Source: Larix sibirica (Eukaryota; Streptophyta; Pinopsida; Pinales; Pinaceae). Taken from it: a stretch of DNA of 32,180 nt. Location of the stretch: contig NWUY0300072462.1 of NCBI GenBank assembly GCA_004151065.3, positions 1-32,180 on the forward strand. The letters are read 5' to 3'. Below, one piece after another: positions 1 to 11,075 of this stretch. The translations under genes were made by a program, and so were the position numbers. The notes beneath the pieces were generated by a model. The model was not told where the DNA came from. It saw nothing but the letters and a program-made list of their open reading frames with translations, and made no database searches. Position 1 is the first letter of the stretch, and each line of letters starts with the position of its first letter.

Positions 1-995
1 AATCTAGTCTATGGTAGCATATAATCTTAACATGGAGATGGCATGTTCCAATATCCTTTTGTCTTCAACCGCTTTGGCCCTTTCATTCATGACCATCTCT
101 TTTTCTTCTCAGATCCATTCAACCTCCGCTTCACTGCTTCCTACTTGTCACTTGTAGCTGACCATTTGATCATGTGTTGTTGCTTCTCGGTCATTGATCT
201 CATCGCCCACCCCAGTGTGAATGTGATGAAGCATAAACATAGGAAACATGTTTAGGTCTATGCTGATGTTGTTGTATCCTCTCAATGCAACATCCAATTC
301 TTTGCTTCTTGTCATGATCGCACTAGGTAATACCTATACGATCCGTTGATGTGTACTAATATCCACGTCGACTTTGCTTCCTTCTGATGCACTTGGTTTT
401 CCCCATTCTCGTTGCAGCCTTATTTCCATGACTGCATTGCTCAACAACTACAACAACTGTGACACCTGATGGAAATATGTCGTCGCATGTTGTGTTACCT
501 TGGTGTGGTTCTCGTCTGCCACAGTCGTTATCTTCTCAAGGATATGGCTTGTTTGTTTGTCGGGGAGACCAACAGTAGTGCTCCCTCGCCTTTATCCTTC
601 CTATTATTTGTTCTTGCTTCCTTTCGCTGCTCTTCTATCTTCAAATCAGATAATGATGTTTGAAACATCAAGAGGATAATGATGCGATATCCGTTTTTCT
701 TATTATTTAATTGTGAATCCAATATCGCTATGAATTCTGGGTGAGTGTGAGTCTTGATAGGAACCATAGCTTGCCCAAAGTGGTCACTCAATGACACGAC
801 TCTTAGAATAGTGATTGCACAATATGGTTGATGAAGCATGTTTACCCTAGTGATATCAAGCGGGTGGGGGCATTTCCCACCGTTTATACTCTGAAACCCA
901 GAGTCATGGAAATATTGTGTTGGGCATGCTCCCCTAGACGTATGATGATGACTGTTGGTTTCCTGTCGAGGAAGTGTGGTCGATGTAGTTGACAC
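1..995 (-). pseudogene. Decayed coding region of unknown function, cut by the window edge
   Basis: Reading leftward, an open frame of 155 codons (995 to 528) holds a protein-like sequence with motifs such as VVSLSDHFGQAMVP and KTHTHPEFIAILDSQ, ending in a charged stretch (EEQRKEARTNNRKDKGEG). Near position 585 the sensible reading moves to another frame and continues for about 140 codons with only two stops (ILEKITTVADENHTKV, then LSNAVMEIRLQREWG) to about 150. Between about 130 and the window edge a third frame gives a charged helical stretch (ERAKAVEDKRILEHAISML). Conservation of sensible, charged, helix-forming composition across frameshifts suggests a dead gene rather than chance. I do not recognise the family. 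It could be part of the same family as the minus-strand ORFs at 6.3-8.1, 12.7-13.4 and 28.9-30.8 kb. The continuation lies outside the window. Confidence 0.4.
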
Positions 996-1899
996 TTTCG
1001 TTTACAGGTTCTATCCGTGGTTAGGTTGGTATAAATGACACCACAACAAATTGTAGCAAAGGACGAGATGGAGAGCCTAGGTGATGGCAGTAGAGGTGAC
1101 TAGTTACTTGAGTATTTATGAGATGGATGAGACCACAATGGTTTGGATGGTGTTATTCCTTATGATTATATGCTTGATCTATTTGATTATGTTTATCTAG
1201 TTAAATTTTAATGCTTTTGTATAAATATTGACGAGTGATGAATGGTTGTAATGAGTGATGAATAATGCATTATTTAATGGTTCTTCCACATGTTGATTTG
1301 TAAGCACATAAGAATCATGCATTAGGGGAAATAAATGTTGATTATTAGTACCCACGCTTAAGACATGTACATTGCTGACATATACACCATTTCATAGGTA
1401 TACTAGTATGATTGGTTAGTAAATTAGTTATTAATAACTTGGTTGATGAATTATTGAAGTATTACTTATGTGTTGAATGTGTAAATAATTGTTGAAATAT
1501 TATACATAAATAGGTTAAATGCATTGTTAACGTAGTATGTATTTATATATGTTCTAGCATGATTGTGTTGACTTGTTGAATATATTTTGATTTAAATAAA
1601 TTGTTTGGATTGTTGAAATTATATATATATATAGTATTAAATATCCTTCTTTGAGATACACACACTTAATATAATATAGTATATGAAACAAATTTATTAT
1701 TTGACTTATGTATGTGAGGATAATGTAAATAAATGGGTAGATATATATGCATAGGTAAGACTATAATGAATGCATTTAGGGGTAGTTGAAAAGGAAGACT
1801 TTAGACTCAAGTTTAGAATTATTTTAATTTAATTTAGCAATTGCTATTTTTAGTAATTCCAAATGTTATTTGTCTTAATAATTGTATATTGATTTAATT
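996..1899. other. AT-rich DNA with no recognisable gene
   Basis: No reading frame with recognisable protein composition on either strand. The segment holds A/T runs and a short AT dinucleotide stretch near 1620-1634. It leads into the TATA-containing segment at about 1.9 kb and could be the U3 part of an old LTR. Confidence 0.4.
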
Positions 1900-2333
1900 T
1901 GGACCTAATTTTGGAAGAGGAGGTGTGGTGGATTTTTTATAAATAGAGGAGTAGAGATAGAAAAACGGAGGATGATGCTTGGGAGAGGAAGGGTTTTGAG
2001 AAGATTTGGAGGAGTTTTAAGAACTCTTGGAAAAATTAATTATCGGTTTTGGGGTGCATCACCATTAATCCTTTGTGGATCACTATTCTTGGAGTCACTG
2101 GCACAAAGGGGCAAGGAACCAAATGGTTTCTTGGATCTAGGATGCCAACAAGTCCCCTAGTTGGCATAGTGGTGTAATTCCTCTTTGGGAATCATACGAG
2201 GGAGAAGATCGAAGTTGACATCGGTCGGGCTTCTTCACCATCCTTGGGCATACTCAAATTCTATACCAATGTATTCTTCTTATAAAGTTTCTTTTGTGAA
2301 TTAAAATAGCTTGTATACTCTTGCAATTTCATA
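1900..2333 (+). mobile_element. LTR-like promoter segment (possible solo LTR remnant)
   Basis: A clean TATA box (TATAAATAG, 1938-1946) lies in a purine-rich context and is followed by about 400 bp with several short closed frames, which is how a plant LTR looks around the U3/R junction. A 62-codon frame (1972-2160) starts just after it but shows no recognisable domain and is probably fortuitous. LTR ends and target-site duplications could not be placed. A host promoter is the alternative, but no gene follows. Confidence 0.3.
1938..1946 (+). promoter_or_regulatory. TATA box (TATAAATAG)
   Basis: Close match to the plant TATA consensus, preceded by a T run and followed by GAGGAG. No downstream gene is visible, so it most likely belongs to an old LTR. 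Confidence 0.4.
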
Positions 2334-3489
2334 AATTTATGTGTTGCTTCATGATAGTGATCTTTTAACGAAATGCTAGTTAATGTTAGAGAAATTAAAT
2401 CGTTAGATACTTAAGAAATCATATAGATTTGCTTATTATTAGCCTTCTTAGGCTTTAGTGAATGGTTAACACCCAATCAAGATATAATGAAACTTTATGG
2501 GTGCTATAAAGAAGTTGATTAGATATGGAAAAAACACCATAACATGCAATTTTGAATTCTAGCTATTTGTTATGACCATGGTCTCATTCAAATGTTCATC
2601 AAATATACTAGTGTCAAAAACTAAATTAAAACACTTTTATTTATTTGTTCCAATTAAATTTATAATATTTTGAAACAAATATTTATTTTTCATATATATA
2701 TATAAAACAATGAAAATCATATATTATTATAAAATTAAATATTTTTTAATATAAATAATTAATAAAAATAATTAACAAAATTATATAGTACTTATAACTA
2801 TATAGTATTTATAACTAAACAAGTAATTTTATAAATAAAACATAATTAACATTATTATTATATAATAATATTGTTATATATTGACCTTTACATATTTATG
2901 GGCGAGTACAATTTTAATAGAAAGTACATCCTTCCCACTTTAACACTAAAGTGCATACACACTATGATATATTTTTTTAATTTTTTGTCATCGTTGTTTG
3001 GAAATTTTAGCTGATAAGTTTGGTATAAAATTGAGTGTCAAGTATAGTTTTATCGATTTAAAATTTGGAAAATGTTATAAGTAAAAAAATAAAATGTTAC
3101 AAATAAAAAAATAAAAAATCGAGGAGAATGGCAGTGATGTCCCTTTTTCTCTTAGGGCGCTACAGGATTGATAGGGGTATGAGTAGTCATCATTACCATA
3201 TTCCTATGTCTTCATGTTCATCTGTGTAGTCAATTTGGTGCACAGGACACTTGGCAATGAGTTATGGGCATTTTTATTTCTCTAGGATGATTTTACCAAC
3301 AGTTGTTATGACCATGGTTGTACTGGGAAAATCGATTTGGCTATTGTGGGAAAGGAAATGGCATGGGGATGATTTATGATGATATATTATGGCTCCAGAT
3401 GCATATTACATGGCTTGGATTCGTCTGGGATGTTTTCTTCATGATGATATCTTGTCCTAGAGAGCATGTTTTCCTCTCATGAGGTGCAC
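2334..3489. other. Strongly AT-rich DNA with small tandem duplications
   Basis: No gene is visible. The segment contains an AT run at 2692-2702, a 17-bp tandem duplication (2783-2799 and 2800-2816, one mismatch) and a 22-bp tandem duplication (3069-3090 and 3091-3112, few mismatches). Such slippage products are common in old intergenic plant DNA. Confidence 0.5.
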
Positions 3490-4000
3490 TTCATGATTTG
3501 ATCATTTGTATTATCATGTCATATTATTATATCTTTGTAAAAAGTTGATTCCTAGGGTGATATATGCCCCTAGTGACCCCTTTATGATGTTATCCCATGT
3601 TATATCATGTTGTTATATTATGTTGGCCCCTCCTAGGGCGTCCTTGGGAAAAAGTGCGCTCCCCTCTAATGACTTAGTCATTGATCCATGTAATTAAAAA
3701 AATAAAAATATATCCATTGTTGATGATCGATTATGTATCTTTTAATATCAACTGCTTATTCAAAAATTGGTTAAGGTTTTGGTCTCTCTTGAATCTATTT
3801 AAGAGAGCGGACCCCGTCATTGTAAAGGGACTTTTTACTATGGATTACTGGCAATAAAATAATATTTTTGGAAAACTATCATGTCTTTTCTCAAGATTGT
3901 TCTCATGCTTGATTGCAGATCTAATAGCCTAAGACGTGCTTGATATTTGATGATGTTTCCATACTATATATGCTAGAGTAGTGTGTGAATTGCAGGAGGG
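3490..4000 (+). mobile_element. LTR-like segment with TATA box and poly(A) signal
   Basis: A TATA-like box (TATTTAAG, 3796-3803) is followed 50 bp later by AATAAA (3853-3858). This close spacing is typical of the short R region of Ty3/gypsy LTRs and unusual for a host gene. The intervening text (a GACCCCGTCATTG-like stretch, then TGTAAAGGGAC) has the look of an LTR leader. I could not place the TG...CA ends or find a second copy in the window, so it may be a solo LTR or the edge of a truncated element. Confidence 0.4.
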
Positions 4001-4679
4001 CGACCTCACTTGGAGAGATCTTATGGGGGGTCTCTGAATCTATCCATTGAATGAGTTCAAATAATCAGGGAGTAGTTTGCATTTCATCTTTGATAACTGT
4101 TTATGATCTTTGATTTATATTGCATCATTTACTTTCCATTTTGTAAATCAAGTCTCATTGCAGCTTGTCTTTGCAAGAGGGAGGGCGCACTAGCTCAAGT
4201 TGGGAAAATCGAATTCACCTTGGAGCTCATCAAGTTGGCTTGGAATTGATTCAAGGGGGTTAGAGAATCATTGCACTTGGAATATACAAGACATACGAGG
4301 TATGTCCCATTAATTTTCTTATATTTCATGATTTATTCCATTAGTCTTAGTGTAAATATGTTGCAAAACCCTAACTCTAAAAAATATAAAAATTCTCTAG
4401 ATCAAATAACTCAAAATTTTGGTGATTCCTTTCTGGGTTTTTATCTTAAGGCTTATACCAAGGTGGGTTCTCTAGGTTGTCACCCTTGGAGGAATCCATC
4501 TTCCCTTTTCCCTAGGCACTAATATTCAACCAATTCTCCCTCTCGGTTTTAGTCATATTTTGGGTTAGTCTGTGATCTGGTTTTTGGCTAATGTGTGGTG
4601 ATATTGTCATATCCATCACCAAGCCATATCCCATAGGTGCTATAAATCCCTAACTTCATCTAGATCTACTAACTTGGCT
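4001..4679. other. No recognisable gene
   Basis: An 83-codon plus frame (4271-4522) has no domain-like composition and I regard it as chance. This may be the U5/leader side of the LTR-like segment that precedes it. Confidence 0.35.
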
Positions 4680-4683
4680 CTTT

Positions 4684-5345
4684 TCTCAAGATCTAAGCGG
4701 CATTTCCCAAGGTAGCTGGATTTGATCATTTATCTAGCATCTAAGCCCTAGATCCACATCTAATTTCTTAAGTCACTTCAATCAAAAAAATTGGGTTCAT
4801 ATTTTATCCATATTAAGCCTCTCAATCCAAGCATAACCTCTCTAGTGATTTCATCCCTTATAGCTTGGGTTTCATACATCCATCACCTTACGTACTCTAA
4901 CCTTATACTTTGATATGGTGATTGGGTCTAGATCTCTCCTGTCGGGAGTAGATCAGGGTCTCNAATCAAGTGTTAGAAAGCCTTAATTCATCCTCAATTC
5001 ACCATTCTGGGCATCTCATTAAGATCCATCTTCAACCCCCCCATGGTAGTGGAATTGACTACTGAAACTAACACTTAGATCCTGGATCTCTTGCTAAAGT
5101 TTCAAAGTCACCAAAATAAACATATCGGGTTGATTATTTCATATCATAAGCCTCCGAACTCAAACATTATCCATCAAGTGGCTTTACTTGTCAGATCTAG
5201 GGTTTCATCAAGTACTCACCTTACGTACTCTACTCATTTAGTTTGATTTGGTGTATTAGCTTTAGATATTTCCTTTTAGGTTAGGTCAGGGTCTCCCCCT
5301 TTGTCACTTGGCTTTCGGTGGCATAAAATGAAGAGAGTCTTGATT
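4684..5345. repeat. Diverged tandem duplication, ~333-bp unit
   Basis: Two neighbouring copies, roughly 4684-5012 and 5016-5345, share ordered blocks at a constant offset of 333 bp. CACCTTACGTACTCT occurs at 4884 and 5217. GGTAGCTGGATTTGA pairs with GGTAGTGGAATTGA near the unit starts, GGGTTTCAT lies inside each copy, and TCAGGGTCTC lies near each end. Blocks between anchors have diverged with indels, so this is an old duplication. The single N of the window (4963) falls in copy 1. No coding content was seen. Confidence 0.6.
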
Positions 5346-6282
5346 GGTGTGACAACGGATCCATTCATAGGATCGAGATTCTCTTAGGTCACCTCTTTAG
5401 TTGCCTAGGTCATCTACCATCCTTGATAGGATCATCATCTAGGGGAAACTACAAGTTGTGTGATAACACCATCCTAATAAATGACAGCTTAGATACCTTG
5501 ATAAAATTGTGCCCGGGATTAGGGAACCTATCATGCAATGTAACATCCCTGGAGCCTTGTCACGAAGACCTCTTGGTCGTTCTATACTAGAGTTCCAGAA
5601 GGGGAATATGGCATCCCATGAGACTGGGGTGTAGAGAAGGGGTTACCTTCCATGGTGTTGTGTAGTTTGATGGTGAATGAGTGATTGGTTTGGGTCAACT
5701 ATGGATGGTGTTACTTGCTCCACTTGGGTAGAGGATAGGTTCCCTTGGGTGAGGAGTGTGGTTGTAAACTGAATAAGAAGAAGTTGAAATTTCCTTTTGT
5801 GGACTAATAACCCCATCTCTGGTGTGGCATCTGTAAAAAAAATGCTTGATAAAGCGCCTACAACTATGGAGAACATTCTTAGCTTGCGACTAGTTGGAGG
5901 GCATTCCTAAGATAAATGCAAAATTGTGTATGATTTCCATTGTTTATAATTTCTTATATATGTGTATGCTTAAATTACTATTGATGAAGTCTTCATATGC
6001 ATGAATTATTAGACTATGGTTTGAATGCATTTATGATAGGAATAATCCAATAAAATTGAATGGGTATTTTGAATAATCCACAGTTTATAAATATAAGTAT
6101 GCTTCAGTTGTAAAATTGATGAATAGATGTGAATGTAAGGGAAATTTGAATTTAGTATCAAGGCGCAGAATTTATGCACAGATTTGAGTGCCCCCCTGGT
6201 CTCAATGGTGTAAAGAGGCTACTACGTACATGAAATTTTTTAAGATCCTTCATTGTAGCACTTGTTAATGATCTCTCCAAAT
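5346..6282. other. No recognisable gene
   Basis: Mixed-composition DNA. A 77-codon minus frame (5643-5876) has no recognisable domain. Part of this stretch could be the end of the decayed ORF that lies immediately rightward on the minus strand, but I cannot follow its frame past 6283. Confidence 0.3.
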
Positions 6283-8110
6283 TTATGATATTGTCTTAGA
6301 AATTTGCATTTGATAAATATTGCCTTCTTGAAACCACTCTCTTTCTTGCACCTCAAGTTCTTGTGATGCTACCATTTCCTCTTGACGTTGTATGCATAAT
6401 CCATCCAAATTTCTCACATCTGCAACTACATCCCTTATTTCTTCCAATTGTTGAACTGATATTTGGTTCACTTTCAATCGGTTGAAAATGTTAACATTGT
6501 ACAATGTCCAATTATATAGCACTATGTTAGTCAACCCAGCCATCTTTTAAATTTCTCTTAATTTTTGTTTTGGCTGCTCAACTTTTCCATATGCTACATC
6601 AAGTATTTCCCTTATTGATATGTTCTCATCCTTCTATTCTCTGGAACAACTTATACATGTCCACTAATGATTTCTATGTAAATTTATTCACTACTTCAAC
6701 ATGATCAACTTCCTTTGTAATTACCAACACTCTGAATGTTTATTATGCTATGTGTTTACACTATTTCCACACTACCTTGTCTTTTAATTTCTTCTCTTTC
6801 AATTTCCAAGTTGCCCCATTCCATCTTTTGTTCTCTTTATTCACTACTCTATGCAATACTTGCATTTCATCATCAAATGCATCTTTGTAGTTGAATGCGA
6901 ATATTGCTCTTCTTATAGTTGCTTAAATGTTGCAGTGAAAGCCTTTATTTTAGTCACTTTGTGCTTCTTCTTTTCCTTCTTGCTCTGTTGAATGCTCTAT
7001 GAGTTACTGGTTTGTTTGTACATTGTTTCCTTCGTATTGTTTCTTTCTTGTTGTTTCCTTTAGTAGGATTTTTACCTTTTTATTTCTTTATTTCAACTAC
7101 TCTTCCTTATATTTTATGACTTGTTATGTTTGTATTTTTCCTCCTAAATATCCCCCAACATGTACTTGTGCAGACAGTGTAGTTTATTTCTCAATGGGAA
7201 TTGGTTGACTTAGATCCCCCTTCTACAAGATCCGTAATGGTTAAGCCAATGGTTTTTTGGTTCAATATATTTTGCTCCATCATTTATCCCCTCACTCAAT
7301 TGGTCCTTTATTCGATAGAGGTCTGCTTGTCCTTCTTCACTGCATATGTAGTTAATTTCTATTGTCCCTTTTCTTCTTGGTTTCCTTCATTTTTTTTTAG
7401 TTCCTACTATGGTCAATGTTTCTTTTTCTATTTCTATTTGAGTTGGTTGATCCTTCTCAATTCCTTTTGCAGTTGAATTCAACTTTGGTAATTTAACTTG
7501 TGTTTTTATCTTCTTTTTTTACTGGAACTACAATCTGTATTTAACTTGATATTTTTCTCTTTTTTCCTTGTTATTGTCTCATTGATCTATCTTTACAAGG
7601 TTATCTTATTTTTTTATAGCATCAATGAGGATTTTCTTTGAAATCTCCATGGCTTCCTCAAAATATTTTGCAATACTCAAGTTATGTATTTGCTTCCTTT
7701 TCCTTAGCCATTCCCTTGTCATTTTTCCATCTCCTTTGTCCATGGATTCTCTAATTTCCAAGAGATATCCTTTTTCTATTGAAGGAATTTCTTTTGCATT
7801 CTAGGGTTCTCAAAGTTAACTTCTTCTAATTTATCTAAGATGTCCTCCAAATCCTCATTTGTCAACTCATTGTTAACTTGTAGAGTCGATGCTTCAACTT
7901 TCTTTCCTTTTGGCTTCTTTAGGATTACTCTTGGTTGATTGAGGTGTATGTTGTACCTTCAATGTGGAAAATGATACAGTACATGTGTCAACTTCATTGT
8001 TTTCTTCCACTTTCTCATTCTTGAACAGTGTGATGATGATCTCATGGTTGATGACTTTTACTAATTCCAACCTCGGAAATAGGGTGTTTGACTATGTCAA
8101 CAACTCTTAA
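6283..8110 (-). pseudogene. Decayed ~600-codon charged, helical protein of unknown function
   Basis: Reading leftward from about 8110, sensible protein text appears in successive frames: LELVKVINHEIIITLF, then KVEASTLQVNNELTNEDLED (7.8 kb), REWLRKRKQIHNLSIAKYF (7.7 kb), DAFDDEMQVLHRVVNKENK (6.9 kb), SIREILDVAYGKVEQPKQ (6.6 kb), and an 86-codon open frame at 6543-6283 with VQQLEEIRDVVADVRNLDG and ELEVQEREWFQEGN. The fragments keep strand and order, are rich in Glu/Lys/Arg and are mostly predicted helix. Several stops and frameshifts interrupt them, most densely around 7.0-7.6 kb, where I cannot follow the frame. No known domain is recognised. The charged mid-part and helical C-terminus resemble the ORF at 28.9-30.8 kb in composition only; I found no clear residue-level match. 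Confidence 0.45.
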
Positions 8111-8129
8111 AAGATTTCAAAGACCTTTA

Positions 8130-8780
8130 GATAAAATTCCAACTCTTCAAGTTATATCCTACTCCGTGTTTATACCAAATATACAAAATCTATCTCATAT
8201 TACTATTTATTTAAAGGAGTTGTCTAAAAATTCGACGATTTGGCCCAGATGAGGGCTTTTCACTGAAATCTAGCGTTTTTTTATTTTGCAAATTTCGAAT
8301 TTAACTGTGTTTTAATGGCGTTTGTAATAATTGAAACCGACTCAACACCATTAAAATCCCCTGAAGCACCCAAAATTTTAGAATTTGAGAATTGTAACCA
8401 AAATTTAAAAAAAAAAATGTCAAATTTATGCCGAAAAAACAAAATTTCCATGCAAAATTATAGAACTTTTAAACTACACGTTTATTTAAATATACATTAA
8501 ATACTTTATATATCCTCATATTATACATGTGAAATTAATCATATAATAGTTAACCCAATGTAAAAATAACTTCCTTACTAAGGCATCTACCTAGAGATTC
8601 CCATACTCACATCGTCACCTTATTTTTAACTATGAGCAACTCAATATACTTTGACATAGTTAATCAATTTATTATAATAATAAAAAGTTAGATAATTCGT
8701 TATTTTAGGTTTTTCAATTTCATTTAACAACTCCATCTTTCATTTAATAATAATGATTTTCTTGTCTCCTTATCTATGCT
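8130..8780. other. AT-rich DNA with no recognisable gene
   Basis: A-rich and T-rich runs; a 61-codon plus frame (8315-8500) is dominated by Asn/Lys codons from poly(A) and is not convincing. Confidence 0.4.
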
Positions 8781-8926
8781 TCAATTGTTTTTACGGAGTG
8801 ACAAAGTTTGCACTAACTAGTGAGAATATTATGACGTATTTAATAGTAATGATTCAATTGCTTTTATCTACTGACAAAGTTTGCATTAACTAGTGAGAAT
8901 ATTATGACGTACTTAATAAAGTAAAG
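8781..8926. repeat. 73-bp tandem duplication
   Basis: Two adjacent copies are offset by exactly 73 bp: TCAATTG at 8781 and 8854, and ACAAAGTTTGCA at 8801 and 8874, followed in both by TAACTAGTGAGAATATTATG. The second half of the unit is nearly identical between copies, so this is fairly recent compared with the surrounding decay. No coding content. Confidence 0.75.
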
Positions 8927-9462
8927 TGCTTTGCATTATAAATTAAGTGCAATAGTTATTTAAGGGGTTTTCGAAACCTCCTTCTTTTTACACATCATTA
9001 TGTGTTGATTTTTAAACATTAAATAATATCAAAAATATCAAATCTCTTTTAGAGTGTATGTATATGCACGAGCATCATAAAGTTCTTATATTTTATTGAT
9101 TATTATTAATTTGTTGAATGGTTTGATATAAAAGGAGGTAAGGATGAATGGAATTAAAACCTTAATGCTTTTGTAACATAATTGGAATTGGAATTATTTA
9201 GGGTAATATCAGCTTAGTAATGTAATATGATTATTAGAATATCATATGGATTAAAATAATTGTGAAAATTAGTCATAAGACATTGTAATTTGTAGATAAA
9301 CATGATGTCGTGGATAAGACTCTGTAGTTTATGGTAGGATTAAAATCTCTAACTCTCCAACATTGATAACTTATGTTATCAAGGTGTATAAATAATTTGA
9401 AATAGAGTTTTGTAATGAAGGAAGTTAATTGGAGAAGGTAAATAGTGCATGTAAGACTTATG
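8927..9462. other. AT-rich DNA with no recognisable gene
   Basis: No reading frame of protein-like composition. Nothing further could be assigned. Confidence 0.4.
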
Positions 9463-9590
9463 GCATTGTTTGAAAATTTAGATAGTTGACTAAGATTGGA
9501 GTTTGACTAAAGTTTAAGTTTGTTGAGAAAAAACTATCTGGAGAAAGAATTGACTTTAGATAGAACCCTTTGAGTTACTCAACTAATCAT
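9463..9590. repeat. Dispersed repeat, copy A
   Basis: This segment aligns in the same orientation with 11,906-12,025. Shared ordered blocks include TAAGACTT/TAAGACAT, GGATAGTT(A/G)ACTAA-like text, TTGACTAAAG, AAGTTTGTTGAG/AAGTTGGTTCA and AAGAATTGACTT/AAGAATTAACTT. Copy B is followed by a tRNA-like SINE head on the minus strand; no such head was found next to copy A, which could be 5' truncated. Confidence 0.55.
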
Positions 9591-9775
9591 AATAAACTAA
9601 AAAAACACATTGGTGCTTAGAAGATGGAAATGAGGGATGAATGTTGATGGATCACATCAACAGAAGGCCTAATAGGTTCTAGTTATGTTTATTGATTAGA
9701 TGTTGATGAAGTATGTTTGATGAGTAGTTAGATGACTAAGGAAAAAATTGATTAAGATTGTTGGCCGAATAACAC

Positions 9776-10262
9776 ATGATTGATAGCGTTCCTGGAAGTA
9801 ACCAAGCCTCGCACTTCTTGGATGACATATGCATGAACCTCTATAAAATGACCAAGTGGATGAGTGGCAAAATGATACAAACAAACATAGGTATGGCATG
9901 CATATGCCACATCAACAATAAAAATCAAATCAATTAATTATCATTGAGAAGTTGACAATGAATGACCTATGGGGGGAAATTGGTTGTTTAACTAATAAAA
10001 AGGAAAGAGGAACTATTGTAATCAATTGTTTAAGAAGGATTACTACTAGATATGTAGGGTTTCCATAAGTTGACTAAGAGTATGCCGTAAAAGTGTTGCA
10101 AATATTTACAGATTTTGATAGTAAATGGAATTCAATAAGGCTTTGTAACCTAGACCAATATTCTTTTGGTGATTTTTTGGAATCCGTGGAGTATCCAATG
10201 GAAGAATCCATAATCCATATTGGAGATCAGATAATCAAACTAAGGAGGTTGATCAAAGGATC
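9776..10262 (+). pseudogene. Decayed plus-strand coding region of unknown function
   Basis: From an ATG at 9776 an open run of about 53 codons reads as a plausible protein (SNQASHFLDDICMNLYKMTK). After a frameshift near 9945 a second frame continues for about 105 codons with only two stops: MNDLWGEIGCLTNKKERG, then EYAVKVLQIFTDFDSKWNS, then YSFGDFLESVEYPMEESI and IKLRRLIKGS, ending at a stop near 10,265. The text is amphipathic and Ile/Leu/Lys/Glu-rich rather than low complexity, and it holds frame for more than 300 bp, which is unusual in this window. I do not recognise the family. A retroelement gag or a dead host exon are both possible. The coiled-coil piece at 10.9 kb on the same strand may be its continuation. 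Confidence 0.4.
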
Positions 10263-10916
10263 GTAACCGAATGGGAATTTTTCATTATGTAGAAGAACAA
10301 CCTTATAGGAAGTAATCCTTTGACTTAGGAGTTGGAACCATTAGAAATTATGAACATTTCCCTATGAGCCAAAAGCCATAGTAGGTAGGGTTGAGTCTCA
10401 AATGAGAAATAGTTAATAACCAAGAAATTTTCTCTATGAGATTAGAAGTGTAACATTATATGTATATGCAGTATTGTGAATGTGGAACATTAGAGGCAAT
10501 GCAAGGTTTGATCTATTAACAATTACTAGTCAAATTATTTTTGGTTGAAGAATACATTGGATTTTCTTCCCCATGAGGGTTCTCCTTAAAACATCATTGT
10601 CCTATGAATGAATGTTTTGTGTGTGTTGTCATTTTAATTATTATGTTGAATGATTGATAAGGAATGAATCTAGGCTAGAATAGTTCTAGCAAGGACATTT
10701 TTTGTTTTAATATGAAATCCAATTTGAGTCCCAATAGGATATTTTGACTCACACACTAGGTTACAATTTAGTTTGGTATTGGACAAAAATATATATGATC
10801 TTGTGATTTGCAGAAGGAAACCATGAAAAAATATCTCAAGGGAGAATGATTTTAGGAATGACATGAGATAAATTAGAAACTCAAAGAGGATATCTAACAA
10901 CTAAGGAATATGGCTT
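10263..10916. other. No recognisable gene
   Basis: Lies between two pieces of possible plus-strand coding DNA. The plus frames contain many stops. A 76-codon minus frame (10,670-10,900) has no recognisable domain. Confidence 0.3.
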
Positions 10917-10921
10917 AGTAG

Positions 10922-11075
10922 ATGGAGAATGAGATTGAATCACTACATAGATATCTAGAAAGTCGAGTGAAGTTCCTTGAAGAGCAACATGACCAAGTTG
11001 TAAACAAACTATGGCATGATTTCGATGCTAAAGAATCCATATATGCCAATATTCAAAAGTAGTTCGAACATATGA
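10922..11075 (+). pseudogene. Coiled-coil coding fragment
   Basis: An open plus frame of about 45 codons starting near 10,925 reads ENEIESLHRYLESRVKFLEE then QHDQVVNKLWHDFDAKESIY, with heptad-like spacing of Leu/Val/Phe. Two stops (TAG, TAA) follow near 11,060-11,080. No family is assigned. The strand and position suggest it could be the C-terminal coiled coil of the decayed ORF at 9.8-10.3 kb. Confidence 0.3.

Noticed and set aside
528-663. 64-codon plus-strand frame at 469-663
   Set aside because: Lies opposite the better-supported minus-strand coding region and has no recognisable composition; treated as a shadow.
4359-4385. AACCCTAACTCTAAA, resembling plant telomere repeat
   Set aside because: Only about one and a half imperfect units; not a telomeric tract.
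6190-6215. Box A-like TGGTCTCAATGG
   Set aside because: No box B within the usual distance and no tRNA-like arms, so a Pol III element is not supported.
7201-7476. 91-codon plus frame rich in Phe/Ser/Tyr, resembling a membrane protein
   Set aside because: It is antisense to the charged Lys/Glu-rich minus-strand ORF; the apparent hydrophobicity is the expected mirror of AAR/GAR codons.
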